Position numbers and translations under genes: made by a program
Part shown: one piece after another, positions 35,110-46,107 of the stretch
How the letters are laid out: every line of letters starts with the position of its first letter
Numbering within the stretch: position 1 is the stretch's first letter
The notes under the pieces: model-generated
The model's input: the letters and a program-made list of their open reading frames with translations, nothing else
The model's database searches: none
Told to the model about the DNA's origin: nothing
From: Shewanella aestuarii
GTDB taxonomy: Bacteria; Pseudomonadota; Gammaproteobacteria; Enterobacterales; Shewanellaceae
Reading direction: 5' to 3'
NCBI RefSeq assembly: GCF_011765625.1
Contig: NZ_CP050313.1
Location: forward strand, 1,546,501-1,610,500
DNA length: 64,000 nucleotides

Positions 35110-37299
35110 ATGTATTCTGTAAAACCTAAATCGCCACTTGCGATTGCTATTCTCTCAATACTTTCTACCACAGGTGTTTACGCCGCAACAGAATCGGTTG
35201 AGCGTGTTGCTCCTGAAGCTGAAAAAATGGAAGTGATTGTTGTTAATGCTGATTTTAGTAATATCAGCTTAGACAAAATGCCTTCTAGCGTGACAGTAAT
35301 TGATGCGCAGCAGCTTGAAGATGAAGGCGCACAGCATTTTGAAGATGTGCTAAATTCAATTGCCAATTTTAACTGGTCAGGCGGTAGCTCGCGCCCTAAG
35401 TATTTTCAAATTCGTGGCGTGGGTGAACAAGAGCAATATCAAGGCGCACCGAATTCTTCAGTCGGTTTTATTGTTGACGATATTGATCTATCTGGCCTAG
35501 GTATGGTGTCAAGCATGTACGACATGCAGCAGGTTGAAGTGTTGCGCGGCCCACAGGGGACGCAATATGGCGCTAATGCACTTGCTGGTTTAATTTACCT
35601 AAAAAGTAATGATCCTACGGATACTTTCGAGCATGGCGTTCAAGTCAGCTTAGGTGATGATAGCTTACAAACATTCTCTGGTTTTACTTCGGGCCCGATT
35701 GTTGATTCGGGTAAATTACTTTATCGGGTATCTGTGGAACAACACTCTCAGGATGGATTTAGAGACAATACCTATTTAGGTCGAGATGACACCAATCAGC
35801 GTGATGAGTTTACTGCAAGAGCAAAATTACGTTGGTATGCTACTGATGACTTACAAGCCGACTTAACTTTACTGCATGCTAATTTTGATAATGGCTACGA
35901 TGCTTGGACATTAGATAACAACGGCTTTGATACACTAACCGATAAACCGGGCGTTGATAATCAAAAAACCACTGGTGTGGGACTTAAACTCTCTTACACG
36001 GGGGCGCAATATTTTGAGTTAACCTCGCTGACCTCGTTTGCTCAAACTGACCATCAACATGCGTATGATGGTGACTGGGCTAATCCTGATTACTGGGCAG
36101 GTAAACAATGCGATGCCTATGATGATGACTGGAATGTGATTGGTAAAGAACCTTGTGTGTATGATTACATCTGGGATAAAAAAGGTGATCGTCAAACGGT
36201 ATCACAAGAGTTTAGATTGTCGTCAAACCAAGCGGGCAGAATTTTTAATCAATCTACAGATTGGCTGGTGGGCGTTTATGCCATGAACCTGACTGAAGAT
36301 AATGACTTGTATTCAGAATATAACTCATGGCCTGATGAAGTGCTGCAATCAGAATATGAAGCAACAAATTATGCTATTTTTGGTCAGATCGATAGCCATT
36401 TAGGCAGTGATTATTTGTTATCGGTAGGCTTACGTTTTGAGCGTCGTAATAGCGAGTATTCTGATAGTAATAACGATAATTTTTCACCTTCAGAAAACAT
36501 GTGGGGTGGCCATATTGCACTATCTAAAGCGATTAATGATGATCATAACACTTATATAAAAGTCGCTCGCGGTTATAAAGCGGGTGGGTTTAATATGACT
36601 TTACCTGCAGAATTGGCAGACAAAAAAGAATTTACTACTGAAATCTTATATAACTACGAACTAGGTTTGAAGTCGAGCTGGTTAGACGGTTATGTCGATA
36701 CTAATATCGCGCTTTTCTATATGGACAGAAAAGACCAGCAAGTCGCGGCATCATTGCAAGATCCAGATAACCCACAACGCTTTGTATTATTTACCGAAAA
36801 TGCAGGTTCCTCCAATAATTATGGTCTTGAAGTGGATGGCAATTGGTATCCAACCCAAAACCTGCAAGTTTATGGCAGTGTCGGTTGGTTAGAAACTGAA
36901 TATGGTAAATATTTATATTCTGACAAGTACGGTAACACTGTTGACCTAACCGGTCGAGAATTAGCCCATTCACCGAACTTTACTTATAGTGTTGGTATGA
37001 CCTATTTGGCTGACTCAGGCTGGTTTGCCAACATTAATACCAGTGGTAAGAGTGAGTTTTATTATTCAGACAGTAACGACTCAAAGTCAGAAGCTTACAA
37101 TATTGTGAATGCCCGAGTCGGTTACGAAACCCAAACCTGGTCAGCCTACTTATGGGGGCGTAACTTATTTGATGAAAAATACGGTGTTCGAGGCTTTTAC
37201 TTCGGTAACGAGCCTGACTTAGATTGGGCGGATAAACAATATATTCGTTATGGTGATCCTCGTCAGTTAGGCATTACCTTCGATTACAAATTTATGTAA
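35110..37299 (+). CDS. TonB-dependent receptor, probably for thiamine
   Basis: A 729-residue outer-membrane receptor. A signal peptide (ending near STTGVYA) precedes the plug domain (about 45-180; VTVIDAQQLEDEGA, FQIRGVGEQ, VEVLRGPQGTQYGANALAGL) and a 22-strand barrel ending in the aromatic C-terminal strand LGITFDYKFM. The riboswitch and downstream thiamine genes indicate thiamine or a precursor as substrate, as described for such operons. No separate TonB-ExbBD genes are near. Confidence 0.92.
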   Translation: MYSVKPKSPLAIAILSILSTTGVYAATESVERVAPEAEKMEVIVVNADFSNISLDKMPSSVTVIDAQQLEDEGAQHFEDVLNSIANFNWSGGSSRPKYFQIRGVGEQEQYQGAPNSSVGFIVDDIDLSGLGMVSSMYDMQQVEVLRGPQGTQYGANALAGLIYLKSNDPTDTFEHGVQVSLGDDSLQTFSGFTSGPIVDSGKLLYRVSVEQHSQDGFRDNTYLGRDDTNQRDEFTARAKLRWYATDDLQADLTLLHANFDNGYDAWTLDNNGFDTLTDKPGVDNQKTTGVGLKLSYTGAQYFELTSLTSFAQTDHQHAYDGDWANPDYWAGKQCDAYDDDWNVIGKEPCVYDYIWDKKGDRQTVSQEFRLSSNQAGRIFNQSTDWLVGVYAMNLTEDNDLYSEYNSWPDEVLQSEYEATNYAIFGQIDSHLGSDYLLSVGLRFERRNSEYSDSNNDNFSPSENMWGGHIALSKAINDDHNTYIKVARGYKAGGFNMTLPAELADKKEFTTEILYNYELGLKSSWLDGYVDTNIALFYMDRKDQQVAASLQDPDNPQRFVLFTENAGSSNNYGLEVDGNWYPTQNLQVYGSVGWLETEYGKYLYSDKYGNTVDLTGRELAHSPNFTYSVGMTYLADSGWFANINTSGKSEFYYSDSNDSKSEAYNIVNARVGYETQTWSAYLWGRNLFDEKYGVRGFYFGNEPDLDWADKQYIRYGDPRQLGITFDYKFM

Positions 37300-37311
37300 A
37301 TTTTAATGTTA

Positions 37312-37343
37312 GGGCGACATTTGAAAATGTCGCCACTTTTTTT
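37312..37343 (+). terminator. Hairpin terminator or attenuator after receptor gene
   Basis: GGCGACATTT and AATGTCGCC form the stem, followed by a T run. The next gene belongs to the same pathway, so this may only reduce read-through. Confidence 0.75.
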
Positions 37344-37371
37344 CAAATGTCATTTTAGTTAGGTATTTATT

Positions 37372-37632
37372 ATGAAATTAACCGCCGAAATCAGTATGTA
37401 TCCATTCAATGAAAATTATTTAGATCCCATCCAATGGTTTATTGGTCGAGTTGACAGTTATAGCAATATTCATCGTGTGACCAACGCTATGGCAACCCAA
37501 GTGACTGGGGAATATGCCGATGTGATGTCAATGCTAGCCATTGAAATGCAAGCTGCACATGCAAAGTGGGGGAAAGCGGTATTTGTATGTAAGTTTATTG
37601 GTGGTGAATTAGATTTAAGCCATAGTGAGTAA
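37372..37632 (+). CDS. YkoF-like thiamine-binding protein
   Basis: An 86-residue protein with the ACT-like pattern MKLTAEISMYPF...IQWFI...TNAMATQVTGEYADVM. It resembles the half-domain of YkoF, a thiamine-binding protein, and lies inside a riboswitch-controlled thiamine operon, which supports the assignment. It has no signal peptide. Confidence 0.75.
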   Translation: MKLTAEISMYPFNENYLDPIQWFIGRVDSYSNIHRVTNAMATQVTGEYADVMSMLAIEMQAAHAKWGKAVFVCKFIGGELDLSHSE

Positions 37633-37634
37633 AA

Positions 37635-38312
37635 ATGATGTTTGAACTCGGTCAAACATTAAGCCAAGCATTCAATGAAATGGGCATGATGACCTTTTGG
37701 GAAGCCATTGCGGTTGTACTGGCCATTGCCTATTTAGCATTAGCCATGAAAACCAATATTTGGTGTTGGGCTGCCGCATTTGTTAGTACCGCTATTTATA
37801 CGGTTCTTTTTTGGAAAGTGTCATTGTTGATGGAATCGGTGCTGAATATTTATTACATGGCCATGGCAGTTTATGGTTATTGGATGTGGATGCAGCAACC
37901 CAAAGCTGATAATAAGCATGAAGTTAATGATAAAGGCTCGGTCATTATCAGTTGGTCATTGACAACGCATTTATTTTTAATTGCTGTCACCAGTATATTG
38001 TCACTTGCCGTGGGCTATCTAATGGCGAATTACACTCAGGCTTCTTTTCCTTATCTAGATGCTGCCACTACCTGTTTTGCGGTCATGACAACTTACCTTG
38101 TGGCTAAGAAGGTACTCGAAAATTGGTTTTACTGGATTATCATCAACACCGTATCTATTTACTTATATTTTAGTAAGGGGTTAATGCTAACCACAGTGTT
38201 ATTTGTTGCCTATGTTGTGATGGCCATTGTGGGGTACTTTATGTGGCGCAAAACATGGTTGCAATCAGAGTCTGTTGTTAATGCATCACCTCAAGTTAGT
38301 CACACTGGATGA
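37635..38312 (+). CDS. pnuT: PnuC-family thiamine transporter
   Basis: A 225-residue inner-membrane protein with about seven helices, typical of PnuC-type facilitators (MAVYGYWMWMQQ near residue 75, then pairs of helices). The family moves vitamins: nicotinamide riboside for PnuC, thiamine for PnuT. The operon context favours thiamine. It ends with a four-base overlap with the kinase gene. Confidence 0.88.
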   Translation: MMFELGQTLSQAFNEMGMMTFWEAIAVVLAIAYLALAMKTNIWCWAAAFVSTAIYTVLFWKVSLLMESVLNIYYMAMAVYGYWMWMQQPKADNKHEVNDKGSVIISWSLTTHLFLIAVTSILSLAVGYLMANYTQASFPYLDAATTCFAVMTTYLVAKKVLENWFYWIIINTVSIYLYFSKGLMLTTVLFVAYVVMAIVGYFMWRKTWLQSESVVNASPQVSHTG

Positions 38313-39409
38313 TAGTTAATCCGCCTTTATTTAAGTCATGTAGCGGGCTTAATCAGTTACCTATAAATGTAAAAATGATGCTGCATGAATTACTTCCACA
38401 GCCATTATTGTTAGAGCTTGCTCAACAATGTATCGATGTGGAAGTGATTACAGCAGGAATAAGCAATCAAAATTATTTACTAAATTGCCAACTGTCTAAT
38501 GGCGAATATCAACCTAAGGTACTTCGTATTAATCAACCTAAAGCATTGTGGTGTGATAGGGATGATGAAGTGAGAAGTTGGCTGCTAGCATATCAAGCAA
38601 ACCTTGCACCTAGGTTAATTTTTAGCAGTATTAACAAAGAGCTATATTTAAGTGAATATATCGCACAGTCAGAATCTTGGGCGCAGTTTTATCAAGAGTA
38701 TGGCGTAGAAAGCCTACGTCAAAGTCACATCTATCTTGAAAACCAAACCCATGATAACCAGCCTGTTGAGTACTTAGTCGCTCTACTGCAACAATTACAA
38801 CAACTCCCACTGCCTAAACAACAGATTAGCGTGACTGAACAATGGCAAAGTTATCATCAACGGCTAGTTGATTATAGTAAGCATTGCCGTAATCCAGTTT
38901 GGCTGCGGCATTTTGAGGAGTTGCAAGCCATTTCACCTTTAATTAATCGTTGGCTTGATAGATTAGCGCAGTGCTTAATTCGACCGACATTCTGTCATCG
39001 CGATTTATCACCTTTTAATTTGTTATTGTATTCAGGGTTAAGTGACGAATTGCCAACACAGCAATCAAGACTGTCGAGTTCAAAAATATGTCCACCAAAG
39101 CTACTTTGCATTGATTTTGAGTATGCAGCAGCAAGCCACCCTTTATTTGATTTAGCTAGCGTCATAGCCAGCCATCAGTTATCAGATAAGCAGGTAAGGC
39201 GGTTAATTGAAGGTTATTTTGCTTGGCAGGCTCAATCCGACTCTCCGTCACTTAAACCTGATGCGATAAACGCCATTGATTGTGCCATAAACTGCTATTG
39301 GTTATTTGCAGCAATATGGTCGTTGTTGCTTGTGGACGATGAGAATGCAGCGCATTTGCCATTATTTGAACAATACTTTCAATTGATTTGTACAAGCGAG
39401 TGTCAGTAA
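38309..39409 (+). CDS. Thiamine kinase-like APH-family phosphotransferase
   Basis: A 366-residue protein with the aminoglycoside phosphotransferase/choline kinase fold: GISNQNYLL in the N lobe, catalytic CHRDLSPFNLLL near residue 230, and LCIDFEYAAASHPLFDLASV near 270, which binds magnesium. It would phosphorylate imported thiamine to the monophosphate and so trap it. ATG overlaps the pnuT stop (ATGA); a start at 38375 is possible, because the first 22 residues are not conserved-looking. Confidence 0.82.
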   Translation: MIVNPPLFKSCSGLNQLPINVKMMLHELLPQPLLLELAQQCIDVEVITAGISNQNYLLNCQLSNGEYQPKVLRINQPKALWCDRDDEVRSWLLAYQANLAPRLIFSSINKELYLSEYIAQSESWAQFYQEYGVESLRQSHIYLENQTHDNQPVEYLVALLQQLQQLPLPKQQISVTEQWQSYHQRLVDYSKHCRNPVWLRHFEELQAISPLINRWLDRLAQCLIRPTFCHRDLSPFNLLLYSGLSDELPTQQSRLSSSKICPPKLLCIDFEYAAASHPLFDLASVIASHQLSDKQVRRLIEGYFAWQAQSDSPSLKPDAINAIDCAINCYWLFAAIWSLLLVDDENAAHLPLFEQYFQLICTSECQ

Positions 39410-39529
39410 CCCTTATAAAAGAGGGCAAAATAATTGAAAGTTTTTTGTTTGTGACAAGGTTTTGTTAATGAATCAACTAAACTTGCTTGGCTTTATTGTG
39501 TTGATTAAAGAAAATAACAAGGACACCAC

Positions 39530-40147
39530 ATGAACACCCTCTATGAGCTTTATCACCACATATTAAAAAAATTGTCTTCTTTAGACGGATTAGCCCCGCT
39601 GGCATTAAGAATTTATTTAGCCCCAGTATTAATGCAAGCTGGATACAACAAGTTATCACATTTTGATAATACGGCGGCCTGGTTTGGTAATTCTGAATGG
39701 GGTTTAGGCTTACCTATGCCAGAGTTACTGACCGCATTAGCAGCAGGTACCGAGCTATTTGGGGGCTTTTTATTGCTTATAGGTTTGGCAACTCGGTTGG
39801 TGTCTATTCCTATGATGGTCACAATGCTTGTTGCGGCTTTTGCAGTGCATTGGCCTAATGGATGGTTGGCGATTGCCGATGCTAGCTCATGGCTTGCAAA
39901 TGATAACGTACAACAAGCCGGTGAGAAGCTTGCCGCCGCGAAAGAGATCCTTCAGCAGCATGGTAATTATGACTGGCTAACAAGCTCAGGTAATTTTGTG
40001 ATTTTAAATAATGGTATTGAATTTGCCATTACTTATTTCATTATGTTGTTAGCGTTATTTTTTATCGGTGGGGGAAGATATTTAAGTGTTGACTATTATT
40101 TAGCGCGATTTTTCAACAAACTTCAAACTCAGTCTGAGTCAAAATAA
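39530..40147 (+). CDS. DoxX family membrane protein
   Basis: A 205-residue protein with four likely membrane helices and the DoxX pattern LAPLALRIYLAPVLMQAGYNKL and GTELFGGFLLLIGLATRLVS. The loop between the third and fourth helix is enlarged (about residues 105-150). Members take part in redox or thiosulfate metabolism, but the function here is unknown. RBS AAGGA precedes the ATG. Confidence 0.88.
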   Translation: MNTLYELYHHILKKLSSLDGLAPLALRIYLAPVLMQAGYNKLSHFDNTAAWFGNSEWGLGLPMPELLTALAAGTELFGGFLLLIGLATRLVSIPMMVTMLVAAFAVHWPNGWLAIADASSWLANDNVQQAGEKLAAAKEILQQHGNYDWLTSSGNFVILNNGIEFAITYFIMLLALFFIGGGRYLSVDYYLARFFNKLQTQSESK

Positions 40148-40210
40148 CCCACCTAATTGCTGGGACATTTGTTATTATCAGTTAAATTATAACGACAAAG
40201 GATAAGTAAC

Positions 40211-40759
40211 TTGCAAGCATCGGAATTATTATTAACCCGTCAATCAGCGCCAAGATTGATTGCCCCTGGCCCAAATGAGCAGCAATTAGATTTTATCCTA
40301 AATGCTGGTGCAAGGGTGCCAGATCATGGGGCATTAACGCCTTGGGAATTTATTCTTGCTCAAGGAGATGGGCTAACTCGATTAGCGGACATTTTTATTA
40401 ATGCTGCCAAAGCCAATAATGCAGATGACGCTTTTATTGAGAAAGCGGCAAAAATGCCAATGAGGGCCCCCTTGGTCATTATTGTCGTTGCTAAAACTCA
40501 ACATCATCCCAAGGTACCGGTTTTAGAACAACAGATTGCCGCAGGTTGCGCTGTTATGGCAATGCAACAAGCAGCGTTTTCAATCGGTTTAGGTGCAGTT
40601 TGGCGTACTGGCGGTTTCGCATTTGATGCAAATGTTCATCAAAGTTTAGGTTTGAATGAAGCCGATCAAATTGTCGGATTTTTATATGTGGGTACCCCTG
40701 CAGTTAAGGCGCCAATTAAAGCCTTAAAGCCAGGACGTCAGTTTAGTCGACAAATATAA
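40211..40759 (+). CDS. YdjA-like nitroreductase
   Basis: A 182-residue FMN oxidoreductase. The motifs LLTRQSAPRLIAPGPNEQQL, GARVPDHGALTPWEF and GLGAVWRTGG are typical of YdjA. It starts with TTG, supported by AAAGGATAAG just upstream and by the alignment-like start QASELLLTRQS. A hairpin terminator follows. Confidence 0.9.
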   Translation: MQASELLLTRQSAPRLIAPGPNEQQLDFILNAGARVPDHGALTPWEFILAQGDGLTRLADIFINAAKANNADDAFIEKAAKMPMRAPLVIIVVAKTQHHPKVPVLEQQIAAGCAVMAMQQAAFSIGLGAVWRTGGFAFDANVHQSLGLNEADQIVGFLYVGTPAVKAPIKALKPGRQFSRQI

Positions 40760-40776
40760 AATGTGGGTCTATAGAA

Positions 40777-40804
40777 AATAAGCACTCTATGAGTGCTTAT
40801 TTTG
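40777..40804. terminator. Terminator between convergent genes
   Basis: AATAAGCACTC and GAGTGCTTATT form a perfect stem around TAT. It sits between the nitroreductase gene and the leftward small gene and can serve both. Confidence 0.85.
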
Positions 40805-40811
40805 GGATCTA

Positions 40812-41012
40812 TTATTCGAGAGACTCTAGGGGGAGAAGATTTTGAAAGGCGTAATAACCGAGTGGCCCCAGCATTAAACTACAGACACCCCAAGTCCATT
40901 TTTTTACATTAGTGATATGTGCAGTTGATGTAACCGCTCGATAGCAAAATAATATGTGCAACATCGACAGCAATATCAAAAGTAAAACTAACATAATATC
41001 CATATTATTCAT
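40812..41012 (-). CDS. Small two-helix membrane protein
   Basis: A 66-residue protein with two hydrophobic segments (about 5-26 and 43-60) separated by a short polar loop TSTAHITNVKKW. A clear RBS AAAGGA lies seven bases before the ATG, and the terminator at its end supports expression. The end MLGPLGYYAFQNLLP resembles small PLDc-N type membrane proteins, but I cannot assign a family. Confidence 0.65.
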   Translation of the reverse strand: MNNMDIMLVLLLILLSMLHILFCYRAVTSTAHITNVKKWTWGVCSLMLGPLGYYAFQNLLPLESLE

Positions 41013-41220
41013 GTCACTTTCCTTTGCCTTTATGCAATGACTATCTTAATGGTAACCATTTTAGTGCAAATTACCGTTAATAATAAAAATCCATCTTATG
41101 ATTGGGTTAATTGATACAAACTATGCTTATTCTAGCAAGAAATAAATTTTTTGTAATTAGAAAAAGTAAGCATAATTGACTGTTTTTATAGAGTATGTCC
41201 ACTTATCATCTGTAAGTTGA

Positions 41221-41895
41221 CTATTTTAAATATATGGTTTCTTGAGTAGGTAACCAGATAGGATACTTTTTCATAACCTGTATAAATAGCTCGCTTGAGA
41301 TGAGTTTAGCTAACCATGTTTCTGTGTGTACATAGTTACTGATTGCAAAGGCTTGTTGATCAACCGCTGCAAATTGCCTAATAAAAGGGAAAATGGCAAA
41401 GTCGGCAAAGGTGGGACTAGCGGCAAATAAATATTCATTCTTTGTGAGTTTAGCTTCTAACTCTTTAATGAATACTTCTGCTTGTATTCGATATTCAATT
41501 TGGCTCATTTGTGGGTGTCTATCAGCATATTTGTACTTATCAAGCCAAGGTTTAAATTGGCTGTCATGTACAAAAATCAAGTTATTTGAATCCTCATCAT
41601 TAAGACTTTTCTGGAGTAATTGGTATTGTTTTTGGTTTAAATAAGGGCTGGTATCAGTAGGGAAGTGATTGATGGCAAATTTAAATATATCAATACTTTC
41701 AGCAATGATTTGTGGTGATGATTCACCTTGATAAACCAATATGGGCACAGTGCCTTTCGGGCTGATTTCAAGCATATGACTTGGCTTATTTTTTAACTCA
41801 ATTTCTCTGACGGCAGGATTTAACCGACTCAAATGCAGCCCTATTCGTGCCCTCATTGCATAAGGGCAGCGCCTGAAAGAATATAAGTAATTCAA
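41221..41895 (-). CDS. Glutathione S-transferase family protein
   Basis: A 224-residue protein. The N-terminal thioredoxin-like domain begins LYSFRRCPYAMRARIGL with a CPYA motif near residue 9 and the cis-proline in KGTVPILV, followed by ESIDIFKF. The C-terminal domain is all-helical. CPYA is typical of omega/Grx2-like GSTs acting through cysteine, so it probably handles glutathione mixed disulfides. Confidence 0.85.
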   Translation of the reverse strand: MNYLYSFRRCPYAMRARIGLHLSRLNPAVREIELKNKPSHMLEISPKGTVPILVYQGESSPQIIAESIDIFKFAINHFPTDTSPYLNQKQYQLLQKSLNDEDSNNLIFVHDSQFKPWLDKYKYADRHPQMSQIEYRIQAEVFIKELEAKLTKNEYLFAASPTFADFAIFPFIRQFAAVDQQAFAISNYVHTETWLAKLISSELFIQVMKKYPIWLPTQETIYLK

Positions 41896-42114
41896 CGTTT
41901 TTTCCTAACTCGTTAATCTAATTCAATAATCTTACCTGAAATTGGCTTCGCAATCTTGATTGGTAATAGGGTTCGAAGTATTAAATTAAGTCATTACTGA
42001 TAAAGTCTGTTAATTTTTTGTGATTTAGTTATAATTCGGTCGATTTTTTTTGATGCGGCTCACACTTCGCCGCCCTATGCACTGGAAATTAAGTTCCAGC
42101 CAGCGGAGATAAAA

Positions 42115-43128
42115 ATGCAAAACTCAGGTTCAGACTGTCAATCACATTCACAAGTTGTTGTGTGTGCGTTATATAAATTTGTTGCTTTACCTCACTTCGA
42201 AACGGTGCGCTTACCGCTACTTGATATTATGGAAAATCATGGTATTAAAGGCACATTATTACTCGCTCAAGAAGGGATTAATGGCACAGTCGCTGGCGAA
42301 AAAGCGGGTATTGATGCCTTATTAGCTTGGTTAAATTCACAACCTGGATTAGATAATATTGTTACTAAATTATCTTTTGATGATCAAATGCCTTTTTATC
42401 GAACTAAAGTAAAGTTGAAGAAAGAAATCGTCACTATGGGGGTTGAAGGTATTGATCCACGTAAAGTGGTTGGCACTTATGTTAAACCTAAGGATTGGAA
42501 CGCATTAATTTCAGATCCTGAGGTTTTATTGGTTGATACTCGTAATGATTATGAAGTTCAAATTGGCACATTTGAAAATGCAGTGAATCCCGTCACAGAC
42601 ACATTCCGTGAGTTTCCTGAGTATGTAAAACAAAACCTAGATCCGGCTAAGCATAAGAAAGTTGCTATGTTCTGTACCGGAGGGATCCGTTGTGAGAAGT
42701 CTACCGCTTATTTAAAAGAGCTGGGCTTTGATGAGGTTTATCACCTTGAAGGTGGCATTTTAAAATATTTAGAAGAAGTGTCGCCAGAAGAAAGCATGTG
42801 GAAAGGTGAGTGCTTTGTGTTTGATAATCGTGTAGCGGTTAACCACACATTAGAAAAAGGTCAGTACGACCAATGTAATGCGTGTCGAATGCCAATAACC
42901 AAAGAAGAAAAGCAAAGCCCAGCCTTTATACAAGGGGTGAGCTGTCCGCATTGTGTTGATAAAATCACACCTGAACAAAGACAAAGGTTTATTGAGCGAG
43001 AGCGCCAGGTACAGTTGGCTAAACAACGTGGTGAAGCGCATATTGGTAGCGATGTTAATCAGGTGATAGAAAGACGTCGTAAGCAAAAAGAAATGCTAAA
43101 ACAAGCTCAAGAAAATGAGTTGTTATAA
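42115..43128 (+). CDS. trhO: tRNA uridine(34) hydroxylase TrhO
   Basis: A 337-residue rhodanese-domain protein (YceA family) that adds the oxygen for 5-hydroxyuridine at tRNA position 34. An acylphosphatase-like N-terminal domain (about 15-105; [13 protein letters not shown]) is followed by the rhodanese domain with the active cysteine in [11 protein letters not shown] near residue 185, and a C-terminal zinc-binding part (CNACRMP, CPHCVD). A -10 box TATAAT lies at 42030-42035. Confidence 0.95.
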   Translation: MQNSGSDCQSHSQVVVCALYKFVALPHFETVRLPLLDIMENHGIKGTLLLAQEGINGTVAGEKAGIDALLAWLNSQPGLDNIVTKLSFDDQMPFYRTKVKLKKEIVTMGVEGIDPRKVVGTYVKPKDWNALISDPEVLLVDTRNDYEVQIGTFENAVNPVTDTFREFPEYVKQNLDPAKHKKVAMFCTGGIRCEKSTAYLKELGFDEVYHLEGGILKYLEEVSPEESMWKGECFVFDNRVAVNHTLEKGQYDQCNACRMPITKEEKQSPAFIQGVSCPHCVDKITPEQRQRFIERERQVQLAKQRGEAHIGSDVNQVIERRRKQKEMLKQAQENELL

Positions 43129-43163
43129 CTGTTTAAACTTAGCTAGTTGAAACATAATCCCGT

Positions 43164-43192
43164 AAAAAAAGCCTCTTGTTAGAGGCTTTTTA
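43164..43192. terminator. Terminator between trhO and leftward gene
   Basis: AAAAAAAGCCTCT and AGAGGCTTTTT around TGTT, with A and T tracts for both directions. Confidence 0.88.
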
Positions 43193-43215
43193 TATATGGG
43201 CTTATATCAATGTTA

Positions 43216-43997
43216 TTACCATTTCTTTTTTGGCTGGAATAACATATTTAAGTCATCATCATCTTCTTTTTGGGAGCGAGATTCAGCTGGCCCAGCTGAT
43301 TTTTGCGCTCCCATGATTTCATCGAGCAGTTGTTTGGCTTCATCCACTTTACGTGTGATAAACGGATCATTAGGCGTTTGTGCTTTAATAAGGTGAAGAG
43401 TTCCTAATGCCTTGGTGATCATCTGCTTACTTGATCCATATTGTTTCATATAGCAGGCAGCACGAGCACGCGTGATCATCGATTCCACATTGATCCGTTG
43501 TTGTAGGCTATCTATGCGTCCTTCTTCTGTGCTGAAAACAACAGGGTCAACTTTTCCTTTATTATGTTCAGCTCGTAAAATGGCTTTTAATTTTTTAAGT
43601 GTCTTCACTAAATCAAGAACTTGCCGGTCATTATCAGGTAAGCGAAAACTTTCAACTGGGGGATTTGAGGCGAAGTATTAGTAAGACTGGCTATTTGGTT
43701 GTTAATATCGGTTAACCTACGCTGGTAATCAGCTAGTTGTTGACCAGATGAGAATGAAATGGATTGCTCTAAGGCATCTTTAATGCGCTTATATAGCACA
43801 AGAATAATGTGGCTTGAACATGAAGCAATACCAGTGTTAGCCAAAACAGCTTCTGTTTCATCAATAATGGCTCGTTGACGAGATATTTCTTGTCTGCGTT
43901 CTGCTTCGGCACGCTCTTTTTGTTGTTGAATAATACTAAAGCCGATGATGAGCAAAAGTAACGCACCAATCAGCAGTAATATGAGAATTAAAGACAT
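43216..43997 (-). pseudogene. Membrane-anchored hypothetical protein (frameshifted as read)
   Basis: Two overlapping leftward frames describe one protein of about 260 residues: an N-terminal membrane helix (SLILILLLIGALLLLIIGFS), a charged region (QQQKERAEAERRQEISRQR), then helical sequence. The frame breaks at five C on the coding strand (43658-43662 as G). A sixth would give QIPPVESFRLPDNDRQVLD and join the C-terminal part KTLKKLKAILRAEHNKGK...FQPKKKW. I do not recognise a function. The shared single-base loss with nasA, nirB and csgG is notable. Confidence 0.7.
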
Positions 43998-45374
<1,377 letters not shown>

Positions 45375-45413
45375 TTTCCTATTTCAGGTTCTGGATTGAA
45401 CCGTGACTAATAT

Positions 45414-45444
45414 AAAAAAATCTCGCCTTGGCGAGATTTTTTTT
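45414..45444. terminator. Terminator between cysB and purN
   Basis: AAAAAAATCTCGCC and GGCGAGATTTTTTTT form a long stem that can end transcription from both sides. Confidence 0.88.
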
Positions 45445-45462
45445 GACTCAATATTTTACTAA

Positions 45463-46107
45463 TTAATCAGGAGCATAGCCATTAGCGCCAATCAATTCTC
45501 CGTCTAAGAAGGCTTGATTATCTTTCATGGCTAATCGGCCTAAACTAAACCACTTTACAACCAATGGGTAAATTGCATGTTCCTGTTCATGAACTCGCGC
45601 AGCCAATGTTTGAACATCATCTTCTGGATATACAGGTACTTTGGCTTGTAAAATAACCGGGCCTGCATCAAGCTCAGGGATCACAAAGTGCACACTTGCG
45701 CCGTGCTCTGTGTCTTTAGCGTCTATTGCACGTTGATGAGTGTGTAAACCAGTATACTTAGGCAACAATGATGGGTGGATATTAATCATTTTGCCTAAAT
45801 AGCGACGAACAAATTTATCAGATAAGATGCGCATAAAGCCTGCTAGCACAATCAAATCAGGTTGATATTTTTCAATCGAAGCAGACAGGCGCTCGTCATA
45901 TTCTTCACGGGATTCACCGACATGTGCAATAACACAACTGGTATCAATCTCGTTATGATGAGCGCGAACTAGGCCATAAGCATCTGGCTTATTACTGATA
46001 ACGCCGACAACGTCAGCATTCAAATTATCATCACAACCGTCAATAATGGCTTGAAGATTACTTCCATTACCAGAAATTAATACCAGAACTCGGCAGCTGG
46101 CTGACAT
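45463..46107 (-). CDS. purN: Phosphoribosylglycinamide formyltransferase
   Basis: A 214-residue enzyme of purine synthesis that formylates GAR with 10-formyl-THF. Motifs: VLISGNGSNLQAIID, VLAGFMRILS, and INIHPSLLPKYTGLHTHQRA with the catalytic Asn and His. The start overlaps the purM stop by one base (TAATG), the usual purMN operon. Confidence 0.96.
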   Translation of the reverse strand: MSASCRVLVLISGNGSNLQAIIDGCDDNLNADVVGVISNKPDAYGLVRAHHNEIDTSCVIAHVGESREEYDERLSASIEKYQPDLIVLAGFMRILSDKFVRRYLGKMINIHPSLLPKYTGLHTHQRAIDAKDTEHGASVHFVIPELDAGPVILQAKVPVYPEDDVQTLAARVHEQEHAIYPLVVKWFSLGRLAMKDNQAFLDGELIGANGYAPD

